DNA of 64,000 nucleotides from Massilia endophytica (GTDB lineage Bacteria > Pseudomonadota > Gammaproteobacteria > Burkholderiales > Burkholderiaceae_D): assembly GCF_021165955.1 (NCBI RefSeq), contig NZ_CP088952.1, positions 3,534,001 to 3,598,000 on the forward strand. Direction: 5' to 3'. The notes under the pieces were generated by a model. That model ran no database searches, was not told the origin of the DNA, and saw nothing but the letters and a program-made list of their open reading frames with translations. Below, in pieces: positions 37,164-46,331 of the stretch (positions within the stretch are counted from its first letter, which is position 1; each line of letters begins with the position of its first letter). Both the position numbers and the translations under genes were made by a program.

Positions 37164-38810
37164 ATGGCAGCTAAAGAAGTTATTTTCGGCGACGCAGCGC
37201 GCGCCAAGATGGTTGAAGGCGTCAACATCCTCGCCAACGCCGTTAAAGTCACCCTGGGCCCGAAAGGCCGCAACGTCGTGCTGGAGCGCTCCTTCGGCGC
37301 CCCTACCGTCACCAAGGACGGCGTGTCGGTCGCCAAAGAGATCGAACTCAAAGACAAGCTCATGAACATGGGCGCGCAGATGGTGAAGGAAGTCGCTTCC
37401 AAGACCAGCGACAACGCCGGTGACGGCACCACCACCGCGACCGTGCTGGCACAAGCCATCGTTCGCGAAGGCATGAAGTTCGTGGCCGCCGGCATGAACC
37501 CGATGGACCTGAAGCGCGGCATCGACAAGGCCGTGGCAGCGACCGTCGAAGAACTGAAGAAGATCGCCAAGCCCTGCACCACCTCCAAGGAAATCGCCCA
37601 GGTTGGCGCGATCTCCGCCAACTCCGATTCCTCGATCGGCGAGCGTATCGCTGAAGCGATGGAAAAAGTGGGCAAGGAAGGCGTCATCACCGTGGAAGAC
37701 GGCAAGTCCCTGAACGACGAGCTGGATATCGTGGAAGGCATGCAGTTCGACCGCGGCTACCTGTCCCCGTACTTCATCAACAACCAGGACAAGCAAGTTG
37801 CCGTGCTGGAGAACCCGTTCGTTCTGCTGTGCGACAAGAAGATCTCCAACATCCGCGACCTGCTGCCCGTGCTGGAGCAAGTGGCCAAGGCTGGCCGTCC
37901 GCTGCTGATCATCGCCGAAGACATCGAAGGCGAAGCGCTGGCCACCCTGGTGGTGAACAACATCCGCGGCATCCTGAAGACCTGCGCAGTGAAGGCTCCT
38001 GGCTTCGGCGACCGCCGCAAGGCCATGCTGGAAGACATCGCCATCCTGACCGGCGGCCAGGTGGTGGCTGAAGAAGTCGGCCTGACCCTGGAAAAGATCT
38101 CGCTGGCAGAACTGGGCCAGGCGAAGCGCATCGAAGTGGGCAAGGAAAACACCATCGTCATCGACGGCGCTGGCGAAGCCTCCAACATCGAAGCGCGCGT
38201 CAAGCAGATCCGCGTGCAGATCGAAGAAGCGACCTCGGACTATGACCGTGAGAAGCTGCAGGAGCGCGTGGCCAAGCTGGCTGGCGGCGTTGCAGTGATC
38301 AAGGTTGGCGCAGCCACCGAAGTCGAAATGAAAGAGAAGAAGGCCCGCGTGGAAGACGCGCTGCACGCAACCCGTGCCGCCGTTGAAGAAGGCATCGTCC
38401 CAGGCGGCGGCGTGGCCCTGCTGCGCGCCCGCGCTGCACTGAGCCTGAAAGGCGACAACCCCGACCAGGAAGCCGGTATCAAGATCGTTCTGCGCGCGAT
38501 GGAAGAGCCGCTGCGCATGATCGTTCAGAACGCAGGCGAGGAATCGTCCGTGGTCGTGAACGCCGTGCTGGCTGGCAAAGGCAACTACGGCTACAACGCT
38601 GCCAACGGCACCTACGGCGACATGGTCGAAATGGGCGTGCTGGATCCAGCCAAGGTGACCCGTTCGGCCCTGCAGAACGCAGCGTCGATCGCTGGCCTGA
38701 TGCTGACCACCGACTGCATGGTGGCTGAAGTTGTGGAAGACAAGCCAGCCGGCGGTATGGGTGGCATGGGTGGCATGGGCGGCATGGGTGGCATGGACGG
38801 CATGATGTAA
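37164..38810 (+). CDS. groEL: Chaperonin GroEL
   Basis: 548-residue ATP-dependent chaperonin. It has the ATP-binding DGTTTATVLAQAI, the cpn60 signature AAVEEGIVPGGGVALL, and a C-terminal Gly-Gly-Met tail (five repeats, ending DGMM) that lines the cavity floor. Length and sequence are those of a canonical essential GroEL. A strong terminator follows 28 bp after the stop codon. Confidence 0.99.
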   Translation: MAAKEVIFGDAARAKMVEGVNILANAVKVTLGPKGRNVVLERSFGAPTVTKDGVSVAKEIELKDKLMNMGAQMVKEVASKTSDNAGDGTTTATVLAQAIVREGMKFVAAGMNPMDLKRGIDKAVAATVEELKKIAKPCTTSKEIAQVGAISANSDSSIGERIAEAMEKVGKEGVITVEDGKSLNDELDIVEGMQFDRGYLSPYFINNQDKQVAVLENPFVLLCDKKISNIRDLLPVLEQVAKAGRPLLIIAEDIEGEALATLVVNNIRGILKTCAVKAPGFGDRRKAMLEDIAILTGGQVVAEEVGLTLEKISLAELGQAKRIEVGKENTIVIDGAGEASNIEARVKQIRVQIEEATSDYDREKLQERVAKLAGGVAVIKVGAATEVEMKEKKARVEDALHATRAAVEEGIVPGGGVALLRARAALSLKGDNPDQEAGIKIVLRAMEEPLRMIVQNAGEESSVVVNAVLAGKGNYGYNAANGTYGDMVEMGVLDPAKVTRSALQNAASIAGLMLTTDCMVAEVVEDKPAGGMGGMGGMGGMGGMDGMM

Positions 38811-38838
38811 TAGCCGCCAGACCTCACCGTCTGAACAG

Positions 38839-38866
38839 GGCCGCTTCTTTGGAAGCGGCCTTTTTT
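38839..38866 (+). terminator. Terminator after groEL
   Basis: Stem GGCCGCTTC/GAAGCGGCC with a 4-nt loop followed by six T. Confidence 0.95.
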
Positions 38867-38937
38867 ATTGCCTTGAGGATTGCGTGCGCCACCGCCGGCG
38901 GCGGGCTTCTATCATCTTGCCCTGACGGGAGGGCGCC

Positions 38938-40728
38938 ATGGCGAAGACGGTCGGGGATTTTCTTTTGGAGCGGCTGCATGCCTGGGGCGTGCAGCGTGTG
39001 TTCGCCTATCCGGGCGATGGCATCAACGGCATCATGGGCGCCTTCGAGCGGCAGGACAAGATCGCCTTCATCCAGGCCCGCCATGAGGAGATGACAGCCT
39101 TCATGGCTACAGCGCACGCCAAGTTCACCGGCGAGGTGGGCGTCTGCCTTGCCACCTCCGGCCCCGGCGCCATCCACCTGCTCAACGGTTTGTACGACGC
39201 GAAGCTGGACCATCAGCCCGTGGTGGCCATCGTGGGCCAGCAGAAGCGGCTCTCCCTCGGCAGCGACTACCAGCAGGAAGTGGACCTGCTCTCGCTGTTC
39301 AAGGACGTGGCCCACGAATACGTGCAGATGGCGACGGATGCGGCGCAGGTGCGCCATCTCATCGACCGCGCCTTCCGCATCGCGAAGGAGCAGCGCACCG
39401 TCACCTGCATCATCCTCCCCAACGACGTGCAGGACCTGGACGCGGTGGCCGAACCGCCGCGCGAGCACGGTTCCGTGCACTCGGGGATCGGCGCCCTGGA
39501 ACGCAGCCATGTGCCGCCCGCCCAGGCCTTGCAGCAGGCCGCGCGCATCCTCAACGAGGGCAGGAAGGTGGCGATACTCGCCGGAGCAGGCGCGCTGCAC
39601 GCCACCGACGAACTGCTGCAGGTGGCCGACCTGCTGGGCGCGGGCATTGCGAAAGCCCTGCTGGGAAAGGCCGCCGTGCCGGACGACCTGCCTTTCGTGA
39701 CAGGCTCCATCGGCCTGCTCGGCACGAAGCCCAGCCACGACATGATGAACGGCTGCGACACGCTTCTCATGGTCGGCTCCAACTTCCCCTACGGCGAATT
39801 CCTGCCGAAGGAAGGCAAGGCGCGTGGCGTGCAGATCGATATCGACGGCCGGCGCGCCAGCCTGCGCTACCCCATGGAGTTCAACCTGATCGGCGATGCG
39901 CGCGACACCCTGCGCGCGCTGATCCCGCTCCTCGAACGCAAGACGGACCGCAGCTGGCAGGACGGCATCGCCGAAAACGTGGCGCGCTGGTGGCGCGTGC
40001 TCGAAGCGCGGGCAATGAACGATGCGGACCCCATCAATCCCCAGCGCGTGTTCTGGGAGCTCTCCCCTCGCCTGCCGGACAACTGCATCGTCACCGGCGA
40101 TTCCGGCTCCTCCACCAACTGGATGGCGCGCGACCTGAAAATCCGGCGCGGCATGATGTGCACCGTTTCCGGCGGGCTGGCCACGATGGGCTGCGCCGTG
40201 CCCTATGCCATCGCCGCCAAGTTCGCGCTGCCCGAACGCCACGCCATCGCGCTGGTGGGCGACGGGGCCATGCAGATGAACGGCCTGAATGAGCTCATCA
40301 CCATTGCGCGCTACTGGCAGGGCTGGGGCAACGGCAAGCTGACCATCATGGTGCTGAAGAACGGGGACCTGAACCTCGTCACCTGGGAACAGCGCGCCAT
40401 GGGCGGCGATCCGCGCTATGCCCCATCGCAGACCGTGCCGGACTTCCCCTACGCCGCCTACGCCGAGCTGCTTGGCCTGAAGGGCATCAAGGTCGAGCGC
40501 CCCGAGGACGTGGGCCCGGCGTGGGATGCCGCCCTGGCCAGCGACCGCCCCTGCGTGATCGAGATGGTGACCGATCCCAAGGTGCCGCCGCTGCCGCCGG
40601 ACGTCACGCTGAAGCAGGCGCGCAGCTACTTCACGGCGCTGCTCAAAGGCGACAAGGACGCGCTCTCCATCGTCAAGGCAGGCATCAAGGAGACATGGGA
40701 TTCCTGGTTCCCGCCCAAGCCTCCCTGA
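38938..40728 (+). CDS. Thiamine-diphosphate enzyme, pyruvate oxidase/acetolactate synthase-like
   Basis: 596 residues with the three-domain fold of this superfamily: an N-terminal PYR domain with the activating Glu in A-R-H-E-E-M-T-A-F-M, a central domain (about 200-330), and a C-terminal PP domain whose TPP/Mg motif starts G-D-G-A-M-Q-M-N-G-L-N-E-L and ends in K-N-G-D-L-N. Overall it resembles PoxB-type pyruvate oxidases and the unassigned TPP-requiring proteins near them. Pyruvate as substrate is plausible but not shown. GGAGGG lies 6 bp before ATG 38938. Confidence 0.85.
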   Translation: MAKTVGDFLLERLHAWGVQRVFAYPGDGINGIMGAFERQDKIAFIQARHEEMTAFMATAHAKFTGEVGVCLATSGPGAIHLLNGLYDAKLDHQPVVAIVGQQKRLSLGSDYQQEVDLLSLFKDVAHEYVQMATDAAQVRHLIDRAFRIAKEQRTVTCIILPNDVQDLDAVAEPPREHGSVHSGIGALERSHVPPAQALQQAARILNEGRKVAILAGAGALHATDELLQVADLLGAGIAKALLGKAAVPDDLPFVTGSIGLLGTKPSHDMMNGCDTLLMVGSNFPYGEFLPKEGKARGVQIDIDGRRASLRYPMEFNLIGDARDTLRALIPLLERKTDRSWQDGIAENVARWWRVLEARAMNDADPINPQRVFWELSPRLPDNCIVTGDSGSSTNWMARDLKIRRGMMCTVSGGLATMGCAVPYAIAAKFALPERHAIALVGDGAMQMNGLNELITIARYWQGWGNGKLTIMVLKNGDLNLVTWEQRAMGGDPRYAPSQTVPDFPYAAYAELLGLKGIKVERPEDVGPAWDAALASDRPCVIEMVTDPKVPPLPPDVTLKQARSYFTALLKGDKDALSIVKAGIKETWDSWFPPKPP

Positions 40729-40810
40729 TGCATCAGGCCATTGGAAATATTGATGCAGCAACAACTTTGGTTTAGTATGTCCGCTCCATCGATCTCCAAG
40801 GCCTGCCGCG

Positions 40811-41308
40811 ATGTCATCCCGCTCTCCCCTTCGATTTCCCGCCATCGCCGGCAGCGTGGCGGGCCTGCTGGCCGCCGGGCTGGCTGTCTGGTATCTCTAT
40901 CCCCAGCCCGAGAAGGCCGTGCCGCAGCGCAGCGCGCCCCAGGCCACGGCGCCTTCGCCCGTGCAGCCGCCCGCGCCTTCGGTGCTGAGCCGCGAGCAGG
41001 CGACCGAACGCCTCATGGCGCTGCCCGAGCTGAAAGCCTGGTCCGCCCTGATCGAGAAGAATTCCGGCGGCAAGGTGCACGGCGCCCTGATCGAATACGA
41101 CCCCGAACCGCGCGCCGTGAAAGGCAAGGACTTCTACCAGTTCAGCTTTATCGAGAACCGTCCCGAAGCCGCCGTGCGCTGGGAGAACTTCCTGGTCTCG
41201 ACCACCGATGGCGAGATCCTCGTCGAAGACGCGGTCACCGACGAACTGCAATCGCTCGACCAGTGGCGCGATACCAAAAAACCCATGTCGCGCCGCAGCG
41301 CGCAATAA
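40811..41308 (+). CDS. Hypothetical membrane-anchored protein
   Basis: 165 residues. One N-terminal membrane helix or uncleaved signal (FPAIAGSVAGLLAAGLAVWYLY) is followed by a Pro/Ala/Gln-rich linker (about 33-58) and a compact soluble domain (about 60-155) with no cysteine and no catalytic motif that I recognise (LSREQATERLMALPELKAW, FIENRPEAAVRWENFLV). It should face the periplasm. Codon use is native. It starts 82 bp after the TPP-enzyme gene and is followed by a GST after 8 bp, so it shares a transcript with the GST. Confidence 0.75.
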   Translation: MSSRSPLRFPAIAGSVAGLLAAGLAVWYLYPQPEKAVPQRSAPQATAPSPVQPPAPSVLSREQATERLMALPELKAWSALIEKNSGGKVHGALIEYDPEPRAVKGKDFYQFSFIENRPEAAVRWENFLVSTTDGEILVEDAVTDELQSLDQWRDTKKPMSRRSAQ

Positions 41309-41316
41309 GGAAACCC

Positions 41317-41943
41317 ATGTACACACTTTACTACTCCGCCGGCGCCGCCAGCCTGGCGCTGCATGCCGCGCTCTTCGAAATCGGCGCACCCTATGAACTG
41401 GTGGAAGTTGACCTGAGCAAGAAGCGCGACGCCTCCTACCTCAAGCTCAACCCGCAAGGCGTGGTGCCCACGCTGGTGGTGGACGGCGAAGTGCTGCGCG
41501 AATCCGCCGCGCTGATGCTGCTGCTGACGGAGCGCCATCCCGAAGCCGGGCTGGCGCCGCAGCCGGGCTCCCCGCTGCGCGGCCGCTTCCTGCAGGACGT
41601 GGTGTGGATGGCGAACACCTTCGGCTCGGCCTACCGCCTGTGGTTCTACCCCGCCGACCTGGATGCTACGGAGGAGAACTGCCAGGGCCGCGACGCCCTG
41701 CGCCGCCGCATCGAATCGAGCTTCGCCGAACTGGATGAACGGCTGAGCGCCAACGGCCCCTATCTGCTGGGCGAGCAGTTCTCCGCCGCGGACCTGATGC
41801 TGACCATGTACATGCGCTGGTCACGCAAGATGCCGCGTCCCGCGACGGAGTGGCCTGCCCTGAACAAGCTGGCGGACCTGGTATGCGCGCGCCCCAGCTG
41901 GAAGCACGTGAACGCCACAGAAGGACTCAGCGGCTGGCGTTAA
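41317..41943 (+). CDS. Glutathione S-transferase family protein
   Basis: 208 residues. The N-terminal thioredoxin-like domain starts MYTLYYSAGAASLALHAALFEIGAPYELV, with Ser in place of a catalytic Cys or Tyr, as in beta-class-like GSTs. The cis-Pro is in G-V-V-P-T-L-V and the glutathione contact in L-R-E-S-A-A-L. The C-terminal helical domain carries Y-L-L-G-E-Q-F-S-A-A-D-L-M-L. The substrate is unknown. The next gene begins 18 bp downstream, or with no gap if its first ATG is used. Confidence 0.9.
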   Translation: MYTLYYSAGAASLALHAALFEIGAPYELVEVDLSKKRDASYLKLNPQGVVPTLVVDGEVLRESAALMLLLTERHPEAGLAPQPGSPLRGRFLQDVVWMANTFGSAYRLWFYPADLDATEENCQGRDALRRRIESSFAELDERLSANGPYLLGEQFSAADLMLTMYMRWSRKMPRPATEWPALNKLADLVCARPSWKHVNATEGLSGWR

Positions 41944-41961
41944 ATGGCTTATGATGGCGGC

Positions 41962-42600
41962 ATGTTCAAGAAATTACTCGCCGTCTTCGGCGGCCGCAAG
42001 GCCGCCGCCAACCCCTACCAGCAGGATGAGCTGAACCTCGTCTACAAGCTGCTGTTCTGCGACGATCCTTCCCTCGTCGCGCCCCAGGGGAAGCCCGCCA
42101 GCCACCTGTTCGGCGACAGCCCCGATCCCCGCGTGGTGAAAGCCATCGCGGACGACGCCGCCGAAGAGAGCCGCGTGCGCCTGCTGGCCTGGCATTGGCT
42201 GCGCAAGTCCGGCGCCCAATCCGATTCCACGGAACTGCTGGGCGTTGTGGTCGAAGTGCCGATGAAGGAAGGCCTGGACGCGCTGGCCGCCTATGCCGAT
42301 GGCAGCGCGCGCTACATCAACCACACCGGCCGCGTGGCCGTCTTCGAAGGCGCGCCGGAAGATATCGCCCACCAGGCCCGCATGCTGGTGCATGCCGCCA
42401 TTCCCGCCGCCGCCAAGGCGCCCCTGCGCGAACGGGGCGGCCCGCCCGCCATCGGCAACGTGCGCTTCAGTTTCCTGGGTGCGGACGGCCTGCACGTGCG
42501 GGAGGGCGGCTTCGGCGAAATCGACCGCGATTCGCTGGCGGGCCCCGTGCTGAAACAGGCCCAGACCCTGCTGGACCTGATCGTCAGGCAGGCGAGCTGA
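41962..42600 (+). CDS. Hypothetical protein (212 aa)
   Basis: 212 residues from ATG 41962; an in-frame ATG at 41944 directly abuts the GST stop and is also possible. The N-terminus MFKKLLAVFGGRK is basic and hydrophobic but too short for a membrane helix. The rest is a soluble alpha/beta-looking chain (NLVYKLLFCDDPSLV, ESRVRLLAWHWLRKSG, TELLGVVVEVPMKEGLDALAAYADGSARYINHTGRVAVFEG). I associate the look with uncharacterised proteobacterial proteins but cannot name a family. The end overlaps the convergent MFS gene by 17 bp. Confidence 0.78.
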   Translation: MFKKLLAVFGGRKAAANPYQQDELNLVYKLLFCDDPSLVAPQGKPASHLFGDSPDPRVVKAIADDAAEESRVRLLAWHWLRKSGAQSDSTELLGVVVEVPMKEGLDALAAYADGSARYINHTGRVAVFEGAPEDIAHQARMLVHAAIPAAAKAPLRERGGPPAIGNVRFSFLGADGLHVREGGFGEIDRDSLAGPVLKQAQTLLDLIVRQAS

Positions 42601-43816
42601 CAGGAGCGGCGCTCGCGCCGCGCACATTGCCCACCCACCAGCAGCAGACCACGATCAGCCCTGCCGCGATCCAGCCATTCAAGCCATAGCCGCCGATGCG
42701 GCCCGACGCGTCCGTGGTCAGCCACATGCCGCCCACCAGCGCACCCAGCCCGGTTCCCACCTGCTGCAGCGCGGAGTTCGCGCTAAGGAAGGCGCCCCGC
42801 TTCTGCGGCTCGGGAATGGTCGTCATCAGCGCCTGCATCGGCACATTGCGGCCGGACATGGACACCATGAAGAATGGGAAGAAGACGATCAAGGCGGCCA
42901 GCGAGAGCTGGGGCAGGTGCGTGATCGCCAGCGTGGGCAGGATGGAGAACATGGCCGCGTAGCGGTAGACCCGGTGCTTGCCCGCCCTGTCCGACCAGGT
43001 GCCGATCATGCGCGAGGTGAAGAAGGTCGCGATCCCGCCCGCCATATAGATCCAGGTGATATCACCCGGATGCACGCCCAGGTTCCCCACCAGCACAGGC
43101 GAGATGAATGGGATGATCAGCATGCCCGTGAACATGTTCAGCATGGAGAGCGCAAAAGCCTTCAGGTGTGCCGGCACGCGGAACAGCCCAATCAGCCGTG
43201 GCAGCGCCTGCGACAGGGGAACCGGCGCGCCGAGATGGTCCTTCATCGGCGGCAGCACGCTTGCGCCCATGAGCCAGATCACCATCGAGAACACCACCAG
43301 CAGGTAGAACGGCGACTGCCAGCCGAACTTCGCGGCCATGCTCACGCCGAGCGGCACGCCCAGCACGGCGGCCATGCTGAAGGACGTCATGACGATGCCG
43401 GTGGCGTAGCCACGGCGGTTCGGCGCAATGAGGTCGCCGATGATGGCCATGACGATGGCGCCCAGCACGCCCCCCGTCAGCCCTGCGAAAGCGCGCGAGA
43501 GCACCAGCACATGGAAGCTTGGGGCCAGCGCGCAGGCCAGGTTGGAGAGGTTAAAAAGCAGGAAGACCGACAGCAGCATGCGCTTGCGGTCGAAGCGGTC
43601 GATATAAGTCACGGCGAGCAGGCCGGAAAGCCCGGCGCACCAGGCGTACGCCGACACCGCGCCCGAAACCTGGGCAGCGCTGATGGAAAAGGCCTGCATC
43701 AGCTGGGGCGCCAGCGGCATCATCACAATGAAGTCCATGATGACGGTGAACTGGGTAAGCGCGAGCAGCCAAAGGATCAGCCGCTCGCGGCCTGGAGATA
43801 AGGGTTGTGCGCTCAT
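42584..43816 (-). CDS. MFS transporter (DHA1-like)
   Basis: 410 residues with twelve membrane segments. The first helix reads LILWLLALTQFTVIMDFIVMMPLAPQLMQAFSI, the D-x-x-V-M-M-P-L pattern of DHA1-type drug or small-molecule exporters. The loop 2-3 motif appears as DRFDRKRMLL, and LGAIVMAIIGDLIAPNRRG is the loop 4 region. The start codon overlaps the stop codon of the His-rich PadR gene by ATGA (43813-43816), so the two are co-regulated. The link to a metal-type regulator makes metal or metallophore export a possibility, which is speculative. Confidence 0.9.
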   Translation of the reverse strand: MSAQPLSPGRERLILWLLALTQFTVIMDFIVMMPLAPQLMQAFSISAAQVSGAVSAYAWCAGLSGLLAVTYIDRFDRKRMLLSVFLLFNLSNLACALAPSFHVLVLSRAFAGLTGGVLGAIVMAIIGDLIAPNRRGYATGIVMTSFSMAAVLGVPLGVSMAAKFGWQSPFYLLVVFSMVIWLMGASVLPPMKDHLGAPVPLSQALPRLIGLFRVPAHLKAFALSMLNMFTGMLIIPFISPVLVGNLGVHPGDITWIYMAGGIATFFTSRMIGTWSDRAGKHRVYRYAAMFSILPTLAITHLPQLSLAALIVFFPFFMVSMSGRNVPMQALMTTIPEPQKRGAFLSANSALQQVGTGLGALVGGMWLTTDASGRIGGYGLNGWIAAGLIVVCCWWVGNVRGASAAPVSSPA

Positions 43817-44328
43817 AGGGCCTCGATCTCCGCGCTGGCGCGGCGCAGGATGGCGGCGATCTGCTCGTGCCGCGACTGGTCGGCGGAAGCGTCGCGGGCG
43901 CGGGAGATCACGACCGCCTTCAGTTCGTGCATGACCGAGCGCAGGTCGTCCGATCCGTGGCGCTGCTCGGGAACGCGCGCCATCAGCGCATCCACCATCT
44001 GCCGGTTCTCGTCGAGGAAGGCCTGCCCTTCGGGCGTGATGCTGTGCAGCTTCTTGTTGCCTTCATGGCTGATGGAGACATGGCCCATGTCGTAGAGCAT
44101 GGCCATGAGCGGATAGATGGCGCCAGGGCTCGGCGCGTAGCCGCTGCCCGCGCGCTGTTCGAGCTCCTTGATGATTTCGTAGCCGTGGCGCGGCTTTTCG
44201 GCGATCAGCTGCAGCACCACATAGCGCATGGCGCCGGCGTCGAACATGCGGGGACCGCGGCCACGGCCGCCCCCGCCATGATGGTGATGGTGACTGTGGA
44301 ATGCGTGCTTGCGCAGGAAATGAAACAT
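43813..44328 (-). CDS. PadR family regulator with His-rich N-terminus (YqjI-like)
   Basis: 171 residues from ATG 44328 (AGGA 9 bp upstream; two other in-frame starts exist further upstream). The N-terminal tail has a run of His and Gly (HSHHHHHGGGGRGRG). The winged helix follows (about 28-105: FDAGAMRYVVLQLIAEKPRHGYEIIKELEQRA, SPGAIYPLMAMLYD), and a C-terminal dimer helix region completes it. E. coli YqjI, a nickel-responsive PadR repressor, has the same layout, so metal sensing by the His cluster is a fair inference. It heads an operon with the MFS gene, and a tandem repeat lies just upstream. Confidence 0.88.
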   Translation of the reverse strand: MFHFLRKHAFHSHHHHHGGGGRGRGPRMFDAGAMRYVVLQLIAEKPRHGYEIIKELEQRAGSGYAPSPGAIYPLMAMLYDMGHVSISHEGNKKLHSITPEGQAFLDENRQMVDALMARVPEQRHGSDDLRSVMHELKAVVISRARDASADQSRHEQIAAILRRASAEIEAL

Positions 44329-44340
44329 GATGATCCTCAT

Positions 44341-44367
44341 TAAGATATATCGCAATAAGATATATCG
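44341..44367. promoter_or_regulatory. Tandem operator upstream of the PadR gene
   Basis: The 12-mer TAAGATATATCG occurs twice with a 3-bp spacer (44341-44352 and 44356-44367). Each contains the 8-bp palindrome GATATATC. It lies 12-39 bp before the PadR start codon, so it is a strong candidate for autoregulation. Confidence 0.75.
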
Positions 44368-44449
44368 TAAACGTTTTTGCGCGAAGTGCAAGCTTTTTTT
44401 AGGACGAGCGAAGGCCGCCCGCTTGCGCAGGCCGCCCTCAGCCGGGATC

Positions 44450-46321
44450 TCAGTTGTCGAGGTGGGAGATCAGCAGGCGGCGGCTTTCGTGGGTCTTGCC
44501 TGCCTTGTTTTCGAGGACGAGGGACGCGTTCTGCTCGTCGAGCGAGATACCCACGGAGAGAATGTCGATCAGCAGCAGCTGCAGGATGCGCGAGATCATG
44601 GAGAGGAAGGTGGTGCTGTCCTCGCTGTGATCGACCGCCAGGCACACGCTCGCGCGCTTGGCCAGCGGCGACTGGCTGCTGGTAATGGCGATAACGTCCG
44701 CCCCTGCCGCGCGCGCCGCATCCACGGCTTCGAGCAGCTCCGGCAGCTTGCCGGAATTGGAGATGGCGATGACCACGTCGCCCGGCCCAAGCAGCTCGGC
44801 GGCCAGCGTGAACAGGTGCGAATCGCCATACATGGCGGTGGGAATGCGGAAGCGGAAGAACTTGTGCTGGCCGTCCAGCGCCACCACGCGCGAGTTCCCC
44901 ATGGCGTAGAACTCCACCTTCTTCGCCTTGCTGATCAGGGCGATGGCGCGGTCCAGCGAGCGCACGTCCAGCTGGTCGCGGAACTTGAGGATGGCGGAGA
45001 CGGTGTTGTCGATCACCTTCGCGCTCAGGTCGTGCGTGCTGTCGCTCACGCGCACCTGGCTGTGGCGCACGGGAATGGCGCCCGTCAGGCTGCTGGCGAA
45101 CTTCAGCTTGAAGTCCGCCAGGCCGAGGAAGCCCAGCGAGCGGCAGAAGCGGATCACGGTGGGCTGGCTCACTTCGGCGAGGCGCGCGATATCCGCAATC
45201 GGCTCGTTCAGCACAAGGCGCGGCTGTTCCAGCACCAGCTGGGCCACGCGCTGCTCGGCGGGCGTGAGCTCGTGCTGCAGATGCTGCACGCGCTCCATCA
45301 GCGTATTGGCGCCGCTGCGGCCGCGCAGGTGCTCGGAAAGAATGGTGGCCACGCCGTAGAACGCCGGATTCGGCGTGGTGATCACATAGGTCGGAATCTC
45401 GGCCAGATAGGACGAGAAGCGGCCCTTGGCTTCGAAGCGCGTGCGGAATGGCGAAGATTTGAACCACTCGCCCATGCGCGGCACGATGCCGCCGCCGATG
45501 AAGATGCCGCCGAAGGAACCCAGCGTCACCGCCAGGTTCGCCGCTGCGCCGCCCAGCATGGCGCAGAAGCACTCCAGCACTTCCACGCACAGCGGTTCCT
45601 TGTCCTTCAAGGCGCCCGCGATGATCTGCTGCGAGGTGAGGTCGCGCACATTGCGGCCATTGCGGCGCGCGATGGCGCGGTAGATGATCTCCATGCCGGG
45701 GCCGGAAATCAGGCGCTCGTTCGACACGTGCGGCCAGGTCTGCCACGCGTACTGCAGGATGGCGTATTCCCGTTCGTCCGCCGGGGCGAAGTTATTGTGG
45801 CCGCCTTCCGAGCCCAGGGTGACAAAACCGTCGATGGTGGGAATCACGCCCGAGCAGCCGAGGCCCGTGCCGGGGCCGAGCACGCCGATCACCGAGTTCG
45901 CCGCAGGCGCCCCGCCGCCCACCTGCATCAGGTCATCCGGCTTGAATGTCGGAATGGCCATGGCCAGGGCGGTGAAGTCGTTCACCACCAGCAGGGTATG
46001 CAGGCCCAGTTCGCGCCGCACTTCGTCGGTGGAGAACTGCCAGTCGCGGTTGGTCATGCGGATATAGTCGCCATGCACCGGGTTGGCCAGCGCCAGCGCG
46101 CCGTGATTCAGGTTGATGCCGGGATGGTCCGCGAGATAGCTGCGCAGCAGCGGCACAATGCCCGTGAAGTCGTCGCACTGGAGCACGCGCACGGCCTGGT
46201 ACTCGCCGGGCGCCGTCTGCAGGGCAAAGCGTGCGTGCGTGGCGCCGATATCGGCCAGCAGGCGGGGGCCGTCGGCGAAGGCGGCGCGGTTCAGTTTCTG
46301 GTCGGCGTCGAGCTGTTTCAT
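44450..46321 (-). CDS. glk: Bifunctional glucokinase/RpiR (HexR-type) transcriptional regulator
   Basis: 623 residues, a fusion. Residues 15-340 are a bacterial glucokinase: phosphate loop L-L-A-D-I-G-A-T-H-A-R-F-A-L, catalytic Asp in V-V-N-D-F-T-A-L-A, and VLGPGTGLGCSGV. Residues 345-425 are an RpiR helix-turn-helix (ELTPAEQRVAQLVLEQPRLV, AEVSQPTVIRFCRSLGF). Residues 460-600 are a SIS sugar-phosphate domain (FYAMGNSRVVALDG, DVVIAISNSGKLPELLEAV). The same fusion is known in Burkholderia. HexR proteins sense 2-keto-3-deoxy-6-phosphogluconate. It follows the alpha-glucosidase gene by 10 bp. Confidence 0.96.
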   Translation of the reverse strand: MKQLDADQKLNRAAFADGPRLLADIGATHARFALQTAPGEYQAVRVLQCDDFTGIVPLLRSYLADHPGINLNHGALALANPVHGDYIRMTNRDWQFSTDEVRRELGLHTLLVVNDFTALAMAIPTFKPDDLMQVGGGAPAANSVIGVLGPGTGLGCSGVIPTIDGFVTLGSEGGHNNFAPADEREYAILQYAWQTWPHVSNERLISGPGMEIIYRAIARRNGRNVRDLTSQQIIAGALKDKEPLCVEVLECFCAMLGGAAANLAVTLGSFGGIFIGGGIVPRMGEWFKSSPFRTRFEAKGRFSSYLAEIPTYVITTPNPAFYGVATILSEHLRGRSGANTLMERVQHLQHELTPAEQRVAQLVLEQPRLVLNEPIADIARLAEVSQPTVIRFCRSLGFLGLADFKLKFASSLTGAIPVRHSQVRVSDSTHDLSAKVIDNTVSAILKFRDQLDVRSLDRAIALISKAKKVEFYAMGNSRVVALDGQHKFFRFRIPTAMYGDSHLFTLAAELLGPGDVVIAISNSGKLPELLEAVDAARAAGADVIAITSSQSPLAKRASVCLAVDHSEDSTTFLSMISRILQLLLIDILSVGISLDEQNASLVLENKAGKTHESRRLLISHLDN

Positions 46322-46331
46322 TTCGCCCCCC

